Shown: positions 35,318 through 47,529 of the stretch, piece after piece
Position numbering within the stretch: position 1 is the first letter of the stretch
Layout: the number at the start of each line of letters is the position of its first letter
Assembly: GCA_032164245.1 (NCBI GenBank)
Contig: JAVMKO010000003.1
Coordinates: 45,696,890 to 45,760,889 of the forward strand
Source: Sternotherus odoratus
Taxonomy: Eukaryota; Chordata; Testudines; Kinosternidae
Reading direction: 5' to 3'
DNA length: 64,000 nucleotides
The notes under the pieces: model-generated
What the model was told of the DNA's origin: nothing
What the model saw: only the letters and a program-made list of their open reading frames with translations
Databases searched by the model: none
Made by a program: the position numbers and the translations under genes

Positions 35318-35635
35318 CGGGGTCAGCAACCTTTCAGAAATGGTGTGCTGGGTCTTCATTTATTCACTCTAATTTAAGGTTTCGCGTGCCAGTAATACAT
35401 TATAACGTTTTTAGAAGGTTTCTTTCTATAAGTCTATAATATAGAACTAAACTGTTGCTGTATGTAAAGTAAATAAAATGTTTAAGAAGCTTCATTTAAA
35501 ATTAAAATTAAATTTAAATTATATTAAAATGCAGAGCTCCCCAGATTGGTGGCCAGGACCTGGGCAGTGTGAGTGCCACTGAAAATCAGCTCATGTGCCA
35601 CCTTCGGTACACGTGCCATAGGTTGCCTACCCCTG
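35318..35635. mobile_element. Non-autonomous hAT element
   Basis: Ends are CGGGGTCAGCAACCTTTC and ATAGGTTGCCTACCCCTG, with an AT-rich middle. A TGCCACTGAAAATCAGCTCA and ACACGTGCCATAGG stretch precedes the right end. The 8-bp duplication is not clear. Confidence 0.7.
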
Positions 35636-35752
35636 GTTTAAATACATCTAGATTTCCAATCTGCAACTCTAACATAACATAAATGCCATCAATGTGTATT
35701 TTCTTATGGCTGAAGCTCCCACTGGTTTATTTATACCAACCAAATTAATAGA

Positions 35753-35901
35753 GAAGCAAGGTGGGTGAGGTAGTATCTTTTGTGGGACCAACTTCTGTTG
35801 GTGAGAGAGACAAGCTTTTGAACCACATAGAGCTCTTCTTCAGGACTTAGACTTCACCCACCTAGTTTTTCTAATATCCTGGGACCAGTGTGGCTACAAT
35901 A
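35753..35901 (-). repeat. SINE copy, second subfamily
   Basis: On the - strand it starts TGTAGCCACACTGGTCCCAG and continues to a CCTGAAGAAGAGCTCTATGT and TCTCACCAACAGAAGTTGGT body. I recognise this as a common turtle SINE. Both arms of a GGTGGGTGA phrase are present, so it too can fold back. Confidence 0.6.
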
Positions 35902-35905
35902 ACAC

Positions 35906-37047
35906 TACATGCAATCAAGATTAATGAGTGCCATGCAAGGCTCAAAAGAATACTTGGAGAGGATGGCAAATTAATTAAATAAAATAATTATTTTAACAGA
36001 CCATATATAATGTGGGAACAGGAAGGGGGAGCATTCCTTGGCTTCAATATTTGTTATTCAGGCCCCGTGGTAGTTCCCTAGCACTTCAATGCTATACAAA
36101 AGTGGTGCTTTTTGCAATTTTATGGTAATTTGTTTGACCGGAAAACATAATTTAGTATGGTGAAAAAAATATTCTTGTATAGCTGGCATCTTTTGAGAGT
36201 TTTTCTCAGTAATATTGTCTTTTTCTTTTCTAATAATGCATTGTGATTACAATAGATTAATGGAATATCTACAGACAACTATGTGAATAGTAAATGAATT
36301 CATTATGGATAACATTATTACAATGAGTATGAGATACTGATAAGTTTCCCATTCAACACTATCAGAACTTGAACACATTTAATCCTTTCAATTAAGATTC
36401 AAAAGGGAATTATTTATTAAGAAACATGTAAATACATCTGATTAAAGAACAAACTATTGTAATGTTAATTAAACAGAAAGGAACTCCTATTCCTGGCACT
36501 CTTGCTTTAATATGGTCCTGTTTTTTCTTCAGATAAATTCTGCGCTAAATTCTTCTCTCCAGAGGGCTCTCAGGTGTGAAGATTCACAGGGCTCAAAGTT
36601 TGTCTAACTTTTTGGGAAGATTGTTACCCTTCAATGTCGCTAACATTCAGACATCTCCTTTTTGATGTCTCCTTTTCCACAACCCTACTGGAGACATCTC
36701 CTCATTCTCCAGTTCCTAGCAGAGACAGGAAAATGGATGAAAGCTAGTTGATTTAGGCTCAGGGCTGAAAAAAGAGGTCCATGCTGATTGGCATGGGGAA
36801 GCACTGTGAGGAATTAGCAAAGTCAATCATCATTCTGTCAATGGAAAGCATCTGCAGACCTTTTGTCAAAATGGTTTAAAATCTGAGTATCTTACAAGCC
36901 TCTTAGCTGCTCCTGGCTTCCCATGTGGCAACAGCCATTTGTCAGGCCAAGAAACCATTCCTTTTGGAGGTAGAGCCCATCACAGGCATGCTAACATTAC
37001 TATGAGTCACTCTCCCAGAGACTAGTCTTGACAACCACTTGAATATT
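35906..37047 (+). other. KCNQ5: KCNQ5 intron 5, nothing recognised
   Basis: AT-rich intron with no recognisable repeat or exon. Confidence 0.5.
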
Positions 37048-37060
37048 TCAGCTAATGTAG

Positions 37061-37250
37061 AAGTGACAAAGAGTCCTGTGGCACCTTAAAGACTAACTAA
37101 AGTATTGAAGCATACGCTTTAGTGGGCTAATATGAAGGGGGTATTAGCCCACGAAAGCTTACGCTTCAATACTTTAGTTAGTCTTTAAGGTGCCACAGGA
37201 CTCTTTATCACTTCTGCAGTTCCAGACTAACACGGCTCCCTCTCTGATTC
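37061..37250 (-). repeat. Snap-back SINE with 13-bp target duplication
   Basis: Flanked by TCAGCTAATGTAG (37048-37060 and 37251-37263). On the - strand it has the head GAGCCGTGTTAGTCTGGAAC. An arm of about 85 bp (GTCCTGTGGCACCTTAAAGA to CGTGGGCTAATA) is then followed by its own inverse complement, ending at the far duplication. It was therefore inserted as one retroposed unit. Confidence 0.9.
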
Positions 37251-37263
37251 TCAGCTAATGTAG

Positions 37264-39541
37264 TGAATGACTGCCTCATTTTTAGCTAGTCTGCCTTTAT
37301 CTAAGACATCACACCTGTGCTTTGTCCTCAACAATGGAAGCAGTCAAGGTACTGCTTACTATTTACAAGCTCTAAATAGCTTATATCCCATTTACTTAAG
37401 AAATTATTTCACAACCTTTGCCCTCTGATGACCACTGCATTGAGTTGCACTGCTTTGGCCACCTTTCCAAAGAGTAACCTTTCAGAGAATAGTAGGCATT
37501 TTCCTTGGAAATTCACTTCTGCCAGACAACTGTCTAAGCCTGAACCTGGCCATATTTTGAACATTACGTAAAATAGTTCCTTTTGTCCAAGCTTTACTAA
37601 TCACAAGCTCTGGAATCCTTGGCATTTAGCCTATTGTTCTCCATATGACCCTTTAAAATTCAGTTTGTTCTGTTCTGGATGTGAGCCATTCAGTGTTCCA
37701 TTTGGAGTTAATAAACCCACTCGGTTCATAAGTGGCTGAAATTCACTCTACCTGCCTAAAGCTGCAGTATTCATGCAAGGGAAGTGTAGGGAGGCAAATC
37801 CTCCTACCCCAACCTAGTCCCAGGGTGCAGGGCTGCTACACAGCTCCTCTCACACTCCTTTGCCACGGGTTTTATTCCAGTCTGTGGGCAGGAAATGCAC
37901 CATAATCCTTTTGTGCTGGTTTCCAGAGGTGCTGGAGCACTGTAAATAGGTACCTGTAACCCCTCCTCTGGCCATAGTTGCAAAGTAACTTTTTGTGACA
38001 GGTTATGGAGAGCAGGCTTGGAGGCCATTTCCTTGGCAGTCCCCCATACAGCCCTTAATACAGAGGTGCTGTCACAAGACATTCTGCACTGGGATGAACT
38101 CTTCCCAGAGTGAGCAATCGGTCTCTTCTGGAAATGATTTCTGTGTTCTATTATCTCTATGGATATTAAGCAATCTTTTCCTGATACTGTGCCCTGCAGT
38201 GCAAATCTGTTCCTCATGCTCCATACTTAAGATACTACCATCTTTGGCTTGTTCTGCCTTTGAGACATCTTAATAAACTGCATTAGGTAGTGGGGCAACA
38301 TCTGGGATACATACTGTAGTCAGAGGTGGCATGAGTTCAGGGAGTGGTGGTAGCAGCTGATTTGCATAGGCAGAGCCTTCCAGCACATACTGAGCACTGT
38401 CATGATCTGTATTTGTGCTACACAACAGTGACCCCGGTCTCTACAATACAACTTTTTCTGCGTATATACACTGTCTCTGATTACCCTTTCACATGAAGGG
38501 GAATTATGAAAAGTGTTTTACAAATGCCATCCTTTTTCACTGGAGAAGGAAATGGAACTATTCTCATGCATGTCTGAACTGATACCGCCTGATGATTTGA
38601 GCTACTTCTTTCATTAGTATAACAAAGATATCTCACTCCAAAGCTAAGTGCTATGGGCTGAGTCTCGCGGAGCCATAATGCACGTTTTTACTTTATTTTT
38701 GACTTTCCTTATGCAATCTTTGCATTCAGAAAAGCTGTAGCCAATGATCAGTGTTGATGTGACAAATTCCTCTGAAGTCACTGGGACTCTAAGGCCAGAT
38801 CTACACTAAAAATGTAGGTTGACCAAGCACTGCAGCCATGCTGCTGCCATGTTTCTAGTGAAGAAACACCCATAGTGCTTTTTTACACAGCCTTGTTGCA
38901 GTTAGTTTTTAGTGCATCTTTTCACCCTATGTGCTTGCGGGTTTTTATGCTGCAACAGATGACTTGGCTCTAATTGTCCAAATGTGTTCATAGAACATAT
39001 AACTTCTTTCTGTACTTTTTCCTTTGACCTTGTCCTTATCTATGAACTTATACTTCCTTTTTAATCACTGGAGTAGTAAATCTTTGCATTGTAGTCTTTG
39101 GCACGGGTGTAGTCTGTTGTGCAAATTCCTGCAGTGTACTCCCGATTGTTACACTAAATTGTACAATTACATATGCACAAAAAAATGACAGTGCCTTCGT
39201 CATGATTCCCACTTGCTCAGATCCACTACTAACATCTTCATTGTCTGAGATGACACACAAATCTTGACTGGGGGGCACTGCCCATGCATTGCCTCTGGGC
39301 TGAGGAGCTGCAGCAGAACAAGAAGTGGCAAGCTGTGGCAAGCGAGCACCTCAGGGAGCATGTCATGGTAGTCAGGCCTCACAGGCAGGGGCTGGCTCCA
39401 GAATGCATCACCAGTTGGCGTGGGCTCCTTTGTGGGAAAGACCAAAGCAGGCCAGATTGCTCCCACCAGCTTCTGATCCACCGGCTCTTGGCAGGAAGTG
39501 ATGGTTTTCAAACTGGGAGTGTGAGGGTGGGGACGGGACGC
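37264..39541 (+). other. KCNQ5: KCNQ5 intron 5 with a MITE end fragment
   Basis: 38793-38870 begins GGCCAGATCTACACTAAAAA after a TAA and matches the left end of the MITE at 43672; the rest of that MITE is missing. No gene is visible. The open frames at 37804-38217 and 39200-39613 on the - strand show no protein family. Confidence 0.55.
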
Positions 39542-39553
39542 TATCTCCAGTTT

Positions 39554-39999
39554 TAAGATTAGCAGCCGTGTTAGTCTGTATCTGTAAATAAGATGAGGAA
39601 GACTTTGTAGCACTTTAGAGACTAACCAGTTTATTTTAGTATAAGATTTTGTGGGCTATAGCTCACTTCATCGGCTGCATAGAATGGAACAGAAGTAAGA
39701 TGCATTTATACAGACAGAAAAAAAAAAGTTACCTTCAATAGTTGTTATCTCCTGCCAGACCCAGAAATCCATTTCAAAAGGTTTTTTTTTTTCTCCTGCT
39801 GATAATGACCCATCCAAATTAAACAGCCTCGTAGAATTGGTATGCTAATGTACAACTTTTTTTTCTTTATGTGCGTATAAATGCATCTTACTTCTGTTCT
39901 GTTCTATGCATCCGATGAAGTGGGCTATAGCCCACAAAATCTTATGCTGAAATAAACTGGTTAGTCTCTAAGGTGCTACAAAGTCTTCCTCGTCTTATT
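39554..39999 (+). repeat. Snap-back SINE with 12-bp target duplication
   Basis: Flanked by TATCTCCAGTTT (39542-39553 and 40000-40011). The head is AGCAGCCGTGTTAGTCTGTA. An outer arm (GAAGACTTTGTAGCACTTTA to CATTTATAC near 39701) pairs with an inverted arm at 39877-39990. About 175 bp of other sequence forms the loop, including GTTGTTATCTCCTGCC. At 446 bp it is the longest copy here. Confidence 0.88.
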
Positions 40000-40011
40000 T
40001 ATCTCCAGTTT

Positions 40012-40295
40012 GAAAAGCTCTGTGCTTAATGGAAGGCAGAAATCTGGGTGGGGAGGTATGACCCCTCATGCCCACACACACATCACTTCAGTTCATTGTT
40101 ACAAAGCTATTCATATCCATTTATTAAAATATTTTTTTCCTTTACAGATGTGTTTTAAACTAGAAGATTTTGTAAGAGAAACATTGAGATTTTCATGATT
40201 ATTCACTGGAAAAGCTCTTGCATGCTGTGTATCTGACCTGTAGCTTTTCTCTCTGGTATTTCTATTGCACATGGTATTTATTCATTTCTTTTTAG
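40012..40295 (+). other. KCNQ5: KCNQ5 intron 5, end
   Basis: Intron DNA leading to the exon 6 acceptor; the polypyrimidine tract is TTCATTTCTTTTTAG. Confidence 0.6.
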
Positions 40296-40669
<374 letters not shown>

Positions 40670-40683
40670 CTAAAACTATACAG

Positions 40684-40883
40684 GTTCAAGAATAGTAGCC
40701 GTGTTAGTCTGTATCCGTAAAGAAAGCCAGGAATACTTGTAGCACCTTAGAGACTAACTAGTTTATTTCAGCAAAAGCTTTCGTGGGCTATAGCTCACTT
40801 CATCGGATTGAACTATAGCCCACGAAAGCTTATGCTGAAATTAACTAGTTAGTCTCTAAGGTGCTACAAGTATTCCTGGCTTT
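40684..40883 (+). repeat. Snap-back SINE with 14-bp target duplication
   Basis: Flanked by CTAAAACTATACAG (40670-40683) and CTAAAACTGTACAG (40884-40897). The head TAGTAGCCGTGTTAGTCTGT is followed by an arm (GAATACTTGTAGCACCTTAG to CTCACTTCATCGG) and then its inverse complement, ending TATTCCTGGCTTT. The hairpin loop is only a few bases. Confidence 0.92.
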
Positions 40884-40897
40884 CTAAAACTGTACAG

Positions 40898-41846
40898 TTA
40901 CTCACTTAAGAGCTAGTACATCAGATATGGCCATCTATTAACTAACCTCAGAGTTTATGTAGTACATTATTCAGTTTTTTAAAAGTATAGGCCCGTATGG
41001 TCAGTTTTGAAGCAGAATTCTTCATTGGTATAATTTATTCACTGTCAAAACTGATGGGATGATATGGAAGTGTCCTTGCAAAGACTTATCACTGTATTTG
41101 TGTGGGGGGTTTGGCTTAAACAACAATGGAAAATATCTTTTTTCCAGAATTTACTCCTGTTGCATTTTGAAAGATAAATTCCTTTCTCTGCCTGTGAATT
41201 GTTGCCTCATACCCTAGCAATACGTTTCTCTCGGGGCTTTGAAATGATTGAGCAGATATGTTCTTCTGGATTTACTGCAGTTGGAAAAATTAGGATGTTG
41301 TGAGTGGGTGGTCTACAATGACCATGTAAGATCTATCAATTGACTGTAGTAGAATGCATTAAATCAGGCAAGAGCTGTAAACCATACTGCACACATAGGC
41401 TTCAAGCTGCTTTTATCCATTGTGTCCAGGGGTTCTAACGGGCTTGTTTTCCTCTTGTCTTGTTCTATATCCCTTAACCCGAAATAAGCAAAAGAAAATA
41501 ATAAACCATATGCTTGTGCTTTGCTCACTCATATTTGAATCTGTCATAGACGAGATCCTGCATTTAAAATAACGCTTCCAGCTTAGAGGCTGCCCCTCAT
41601 TTTTCGTAAAAAAAATTGAGTTTCAAGCCTCCTTTTTAAGGGCTCTCCACCCTCTTATTTTTTTACCTTTTCTTCCTGCATGGTGACCCTTGGTTATTTA
41701 GGGTGGGAAAATTCAAGCTGTGATGTCTTAATGTTTTCCCATTAATCCTACTAGCCCATCATTTGTCTTATCCTGGGTTGTACCATGCTAGCTGCTTGGT
41801 GCTAGTCTCATCCAGTGGGGAGGCAGCCTCCCTTGCCTGGCTGTGA
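40898..41846 (+). other. KCNQ5: KCNQ5 intron 6, nothing recognised
   Basis: AT-rich intron without a visible repeat or exon. Confidence 0.5.
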
Positions 41847-41895
41847 TAGACTCATAGACTTTAAGGTCAGAATGGACCATCATGATCATCTAGTC

Positions 41896-42231
41896 CAGTG
41901 GTTCTCAAACTGTGGGTTGGGGCCACAAAGTGCGTTGTGATCCTGTTTTAATGGGGTTGCCAGGGCTGGTGTTAGACTTTCTGGGGCCCAGGGCCAAAGC
42001 CTGAGCCCCACCATCTGGGGCTGAAGCTGAAATCTAAGGGGCAGCAGGGCTCAGGTTACAGGCCCCCTCCCCCCCGGGGCTGAAATCCTTGAGCTTCAGC
42101 TTTGCCCACCACCAATGCCCTGGGTGGTGGGGCTTAGGCAGGCTCAGGCTTTGGTCCCCCTTTCCTGGGGTCGTGTAATACTTTTTGTTGTCAGAAGGAG
42201 GTCATAGTGCAATTAAGTTTGAGAACCCCTG
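41896..42231. mobile_element. Non-autonomous hAT inside CR1
   Basis: Ends CAGTGGTTCTCAAACTGTGG and AGTTTGAGAACCCCTG, with ATCTAGTC on both sides (41888-41895 and 42232-42239). 336 bp, non-coding. The ends are related to those of the 149-bp copy at 59489. Confidence 0.93.
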
Positions 42232-42316
42232 ATCTAGTCTGACTTTCTGAACATTACAGGCCACAGAACCTCACCCACACACTTCTGTAATAGACCCCTA
42301 ACCTACGGCTGAGTTA

Positions 42317-42811
42317 CCGTATATTTCGGCGTATAAGACGCCTTTTTAACCCCCAAAAATAGCCTCAAAATTAGGGGGGGCGTCTTATACGCCGAATATA
42401 TTAAACTCACCGGGCAGCTGGAGCTGGGGCGGCTGCAGGTGGCCCGGCGGGCGGGGCGGCGCTTCCCCCCCGAGCCCACCCGCATGTGTTGGGGCCGGCG
42501 GGGAACGGGAGCAGCTCGAGCCCCTGGGAGCGCCCGCCCGCGCGGCGGGGACGGGAGAGCGGCGTGCTCCCAGCAGCCCGCCCGCGCGGCGGGGACGGGA
42601 GAGCGGCGTGCTCCCAGCAGCCCGCCCGCGCGGCGGGGACGGGAGAGCGGCGCGCTCCCAGCAGCCCGCCCGCGCGGCGGGGACGGGAGAGCGAGGCGCT
42701 TTTTGTGTGTGTTGGTGGGTTTTTTTTTGTTTTTTTTTTTGTCCGGCTTTTTTATTTAAAAACTCGGGGGCGTCTTATACGCCGGAGCGTCCTATATGGC
42801 GAAAAATATGG
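42317..42811. mobile_element. Foldback element 2, TA-flanked
   Basis: TA at 42315-42316 and 42812-42813, with ends CCGTATATTTCGGCGTATAA and GGCGAAAAATATGG. The left end is itself a hairpin (GGCGTATAAGACGCC against GGCGTCTTATACGCC). The right end holds two motif copies, CGTCTTATACGCC and GCGTCCTATATGGCG. The core (42430-42690) is CpG-rich with four CGGGGACGGGAGAGCG units of about 60 bp in the opposite orientation to foldbacks 1 and 3. Confidence 0.85.
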
Positions 42812-42871
42812 TAACTGAAGTCCTCAAATCATGATTTAAAGACTTCAAATTACAAAGAATTTCAGATGGAG

Positions 42872-43668
42872 CTGAATGTTGCAGCATAAATTATCAGCAC
42901 AGTTTTATAGCTGCAGAAATACAAAAATTCATAATCACAGTCTGTATCTCATAATGACAAGTTCAAAATATTACAAGTTTTCATAGAAGGACTTACTTGA
43001 CATACTTTTATACACAATAACACTGCACAACCAGGTGATTCAATTACTTACTCTTGGGGGTTCAGCCCCCCCTATTCTCCCCTGAAGGTGTCTGGCCCCT
43101 GATTGTAATAGAAGTTCACTCTGTTAAATACAAAAATACAACTTTTTTATTCTATAAATTACTATTCTAAGAAAGACACAAGAGCTTATGAAATTTACAA
43201 ACATTAAAGGGACTTTAATGGAAATGAGAGTAATCTAATGCATAGTGGAAATGGTAGAAATATCATAACATTTAACGTGTATGTACAAATGGTGCATTTA
43301 ATGAGTTTGAATCCAAAGGGCACATTTACTTCCTCTTGTATTACACCTGCCACTGTACATATGAAACATCAATATTTAAAAACTTATTTATTCACTAGCA
43401 TATAGATCATTTAAAAAAATTACTTTAATTGGCATTAGAATACTTTAATATTTAATCATATAGACCAACCAACATTAAAAAGTCGGCATTTACCAACAAC
43501 ACTGCAGCATCTGAGATACCACAGTTATTTTCTTTGTTTAAATACAAAGTAATACTGCATTATCTCTGATATTACAGTGGAATACCTATTGGCAAATTCT
43601 GACATCAATGATACCCACTGTATTTGAATCAATGTGTTATATAATTATGGCTAGCAGCAAACATACTC
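42872..43668 (+). other. KCNQ5: KCNQ5 intron 6, nothing recognised
   Basis: AT-rich intron, no gene or complete repeat. Confidence 0.5.
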
Positions 43669-43671
43669 TTA

Positions 43672-43905
43672 GGCCAGGTCTACACTGGGGGCGAGGGGTT
43701 GACCTAAGATACGCAACTTCAGCTGCAGGAATAGCGTAGCTGAAGTCGACATATTTAGGTCTACTCACCGCAGCTAAGTGCTAAGTCGCCTGTTGCCACT
43801 TCCCCCGTCAACTCCGCCTGTGCCGACAGGAGAGCGCTCAGGGATTGATTTATTGCGTCTAGACTAGATAAATCGATCCCCAATAGATCGAACACTACCC
43901 GCCGA
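43672..43905. mobile_element. Harbinger-type MITE, right end lost
   Basis: After TTA (43669-43671) it starts GGCCAGGTCTACACTGGGGG. It contains the ACTTCAGCTGCAGGAATAGC and TAGCTGAAGTCGAC hairpin and the ATTTATTGCGTCTAGAC / TAGATAAATCGATCCCC part. It stops near AACACTACCCGCCGAT, about 20 bp short of the expected end. Confidence 0.75.
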
Positions 43906-44304
43906 TCCAGGTAGGGATGACTAGGGAGTAGGATATTTATAGCTGCAGATGAGTATATGAAAAATGAATACAACCTTAAAATATTCAGAAAATGTATTCC
44001 TCATTTCACATCCATGTAGCCATTCATTTTTCTCATAAGCAACATTTGTATTTAGTCAGACTATGGAGAAATATATTAAGATGCATGTATCTTTCATGGA
44101 TTTCCTTTTATTTTTCTTGCATAAGAGTCAAGTGGAATCTTTCCTCCTTATAATGCAAAATTATTCGGCAGAATAACACCTCTTGCAGAAGCTTAGGAAG
44201 CAAGCATCTTTGCACTTTTGGCCTGTTTAGCAGAAGAATGAATATCCTTACCCTGTAAAAAGCCAAAAGTGGTAAAGATTTAATTATAAACTTTGTTTCA
44301 AACC

Positions 44305-44809
44305 CAGTATTCCCAACCCCAAATTTCTAAAAATCATGAGTCAGGCTCACCAAAAATCATGAGACTGTCTTTATAATCATGAGATTATGTTTAAAAAAAT
44401 AGATTTTGTGTTCTTTTATTTACCTTCTACTTTTTGAGCCTTTAGGGTGCACTGGGCTCACATTTGAAGCTTTTCCACAGCCATGAGGACTAGAAACTTA
44501 CTTTTTCATTAATAATGAAGGCTGAAATCATCACTTATCCACTTGACTCCAGGAGCTAAGGCTTTAAGGAAAACAATAATTATCATATGGCACCTTATAG
44601 ACTAACAGACATATTGGAGGATAAGCTTTCATGGGTGAATATCCACTTCATCATATGCATGCATGCAAACTCATGCTCCAATACATCTGTTTGTCTAGAC
44701 TCTAAGGTGCCACAAGACTCTTTTTCGCTTTTGCAGATCCAGACTAACACGGCTACCCCTCTAATAATTATCATGAGACTCATGACAAAATCATGAGTTG
44801 GCAACACTG
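44305..44809. mobile_element. Old hAT-like element interrupted by a SINE
   Basis: The left end CAGTATTCCCAACCCC and right end GAGTTGGCAACACTG are inverted relatives. CAAACCC lies next to both ends. Repeated AAAATCATGAG phrases mark both halves. The SINE at 44587-44762 sits inside. Confidence 0.6.
44587..44762 (-). repeat. Snap-back SINE with 12-bp target duplication
   Basis: Flanked by AATAATTATCAT (44575-44586 and 44763-44774). The - strand head is GGTAGCCGTGTTAGTCTGGA. The body arm AGTCTTGTGGCACCTTAGAG is mirrored by GGCACCTTATAGACTAACAG at the other end. The loop contains ATGCATGCATGC. Confidence 0.9.
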
Positions 44810-45268
44810 CAAACCCCATAGAATGAATACTACAGATTAATTAATTAAACTGAAAAACTTGCTGTATGCAAGCTATTTGTGAATTTTCTAAATTCAAAAG
44901 TTACAACACAGAGTTGTGACTATAAGTTTGGCTGCCTACACAGATACCTTATTTGGAATATCCATAGCACATAGAAGCCTACAGCAAAGAATGGTTTAGA
45001 ATAGATGAGCATCCATTCATAACATGGCAAATGTTACTTCTTATGTAGGGATTCTCTTGTCTTACAGAGAATGGACATTGTATATTGTTAAACTTTCTAC
45101 TGTAGTAAATGTGATTGTTTGAAATAATCAGACAAAACAATTCCCATTGTGAATGGTGGTGCTCTATTTTTTACCAGTCTGACAATAACTTCAGAGCTGA
45201 TGTATTTAAACTATCTTCTACAATTACCTTCCTAATGATAAAAACTTTTATGCTGTATTTTACTCTAG
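44810..45268 (+). other. KCNQ5: KCNQ5 intron 6, end
   Basis: AT-rich intron leading to the acceptor TGTATTTTACTCTAG. Nothing else recognised. Confidence 0.6.
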
Positions 45269-45692
<424 letters not shown>

Positions 45693-46059
45693 TAAGGGCA
45701 TGGCTACACTTGCAGGTGTAGAAAGCTTTGGGTTAAACCAGCCTTCAGAGAGCGCACTAGGGAAAGCGCTGCAGTCTGTCCACTCTGACAGCTGCAAGCG
45801 CACTGTCATGGCCACATTTGCAGCACTTGCTGCAGCATTGGGAGTGGTGCCTTATGGGCAGCCATCGCACAGAGCAGCTCTTCCCATTCTGGCGCTGTGG
45901 CTTGTGGGAAGGGGCGTGAGGTGTGGGGCATTCTGAGTCCTGTCCAAACGCCCCGTGATGCATTGCTTCACATCCCAGCAATCCCTGTGCTTCTGTCCAA
46001 ATTCGGCGCCATCTTTCAACAGTTTTTATGCAGTGCACTCTGTCTTCCCTTTCGGTCTG

Positions 46060-47330
46060 TGGGAATAGAGTGTTGAGGATTGTGCTAACGGGTCTCGCCA
46101 ACACGTCATATTTGGCAGTCGAGTTGCTCCTTAAGCCACAAACTGACAGTGAGGAGTTCAACAATGATGTTAACTCGGATAATACATCTGACACGTATGA
46201 CATGAGATTGCTTGTGACATACATGGACATGCTCTCCACCGTGGAACACCACTTTTGGGCTCAGGAAACAAGCACTGAGTGATGGGATCACATCGTCATG
46301 CAAGTCTGGGATGACGAGCCCTGGGTGAAGAACTTGTGGATGAGAAAAGCCACTTTCAGGGGACTGTGTCATAAGCTCGTCCCCACCCTGCGGTGCAAGG
46401 ACAAGAGATTGAGAGCTGCCCTGACCGTGGAGAAGTGGGTGGCTATTGCAATCTGGAAGCTGGCAACTCCAGACAGCTACCGATCACTAACCAGTTTGGA
46501 GTGGGAAAGCTGACAGTTGGAATCGTGTTGATGCAAGTGTGCAGAGCCATTAATCGCATCTTGCTCAGAAGAACTGTGACTCTGGGTAACGTGCATAACA
46601 TTGTGGCTGGTTTTGCACAAATGATTTTCCCTAACTATGGAGGGTCGACAGATGGGACACATATTCTAAATCTGGCACCAGCCCACCTAACCTCTGAGTA
46701 CATTAATCAGAAGGGGTATTTCTCTATGGTTCTCCAGGCACTTGTGGATCACCATAGGCATTTCATTGACATTAATGCAGGCTGGCCCGGAAAGGAGCAT
46801 GACACACACAACTTTCAGAACACTGGCCTGTTCAGGATGCTGTAAGACAGGACATTTTCCTCAGACCAGAAGATCACCGTAGGGGAAGTCAAAAGCCCAT
46901 TGTGATCTTTGGAGACCACACTTACCCTTTAATGCCGTGGATTAGGAAACTCTACACAGAGAGCCTTGACAGCAGCAAGGAGTAGTTCAACAACAGGCTG
47001 AGCCAGTGCAGAATGACTGTGGAGTGTGCTTTTGGCGCTCTCTCTGTGGGAAGCTGGGCTTGGTCAATGAAAGCATCCCTGCAGTATATCCGCGTGTGGT
47101 ACCCTCCATAATATTTGTGAAGGGAAGGGTGAAAGATTATCTCAGGAATGGAACTCGGAGGTTCAACACCTGGAGGCTGAATATGAATAGCCAGAGAGCA
47201 GGACTATTAGATTGGGCCTAGCGTAGGACTGCAAAGATTAGGGATGCCTTGAGGGAGCAATTTGAGGCTGAAAGCCACCAGTACTGTCTAGTGCCCTTCA
47301 CTGTACTGAAGTGCAGTGGTTCCAATGTTA
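46060..47330 (+). pseudogene. Harbinger transposase (HARBI1-like) pseudogene, better kept
   Basis: The central nuclease is continuous for about 110 codons: VCRAINRILLRRTVTLGNVH, the first Asp in GGSTDGTHI (46651-46653), EYINQKGYFSMVLQALVDHH, and the second Asp in GWPGKEHDT (46801-46803). After a TAA near 46843 the sequence continues in other frames to the third acidic residue in TVECAFGAL (47022-47024). The N-terminal part (46298-46513) is in another frame, with WVKNLWMRKATFRGL. All three DDE residues are still spelled, but stops and frame changes disable the gene. Confidence 0.88.
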
Positions 47331-47529
47331 GTATGAATCTGTGTTCGCTACACTGACTTGCAGTGCCTGTTGCTTTCCTGGGCTATGGTATCTTTTACTT
47401 TATGCACTAATAAAGTATGTTTTCAAGGCCAAAAAATCCAATTATTGAAAAGAAACACAACTGCTTGGGAAACAGGGGAAGGGGTTGGGCTTGGGAACAG
47501 TTCACTCACAGACTTGAGTATGTCCTGCT

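Larger units (their letters stand above)
41847..42868 (-). mobile_element. CR1-like LINE 3' fragment split by two insertions
   Basis: CATAGACTTTAAGGTCAGAA to CATCTAGT is followed, after a hAT, by CTGACTTTCTGAACATTACA, GGCCACAGAACCTCACCC and TGAGTTAC. After a foldback element it continues CTGAAGTCCTCAAATCATGA. Removing the two insertions gives one continuous repeat I know from turtle DNA as a CR1-type 3' region. Confidence 0.7.

Noticed and set aside
37804..38217. 137-codon minus-strand open frame in intron 5
   Set aside because: No family resemblance, no splice or promoter context, and the sequence looks like ordinary intron.
40684..40710. tRNA gene at the SINE head
   Set aside because: Only the degraded tRNA-like promoter part of a SINE is present. 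No full cloverleaf can be formed.
42439..42818. Arg/Ala/Gly-rich open frames of about 110 codons
   Set aside because: They translate the CpG-rich repeat core of foldback 2 and stop in its terminal arm.
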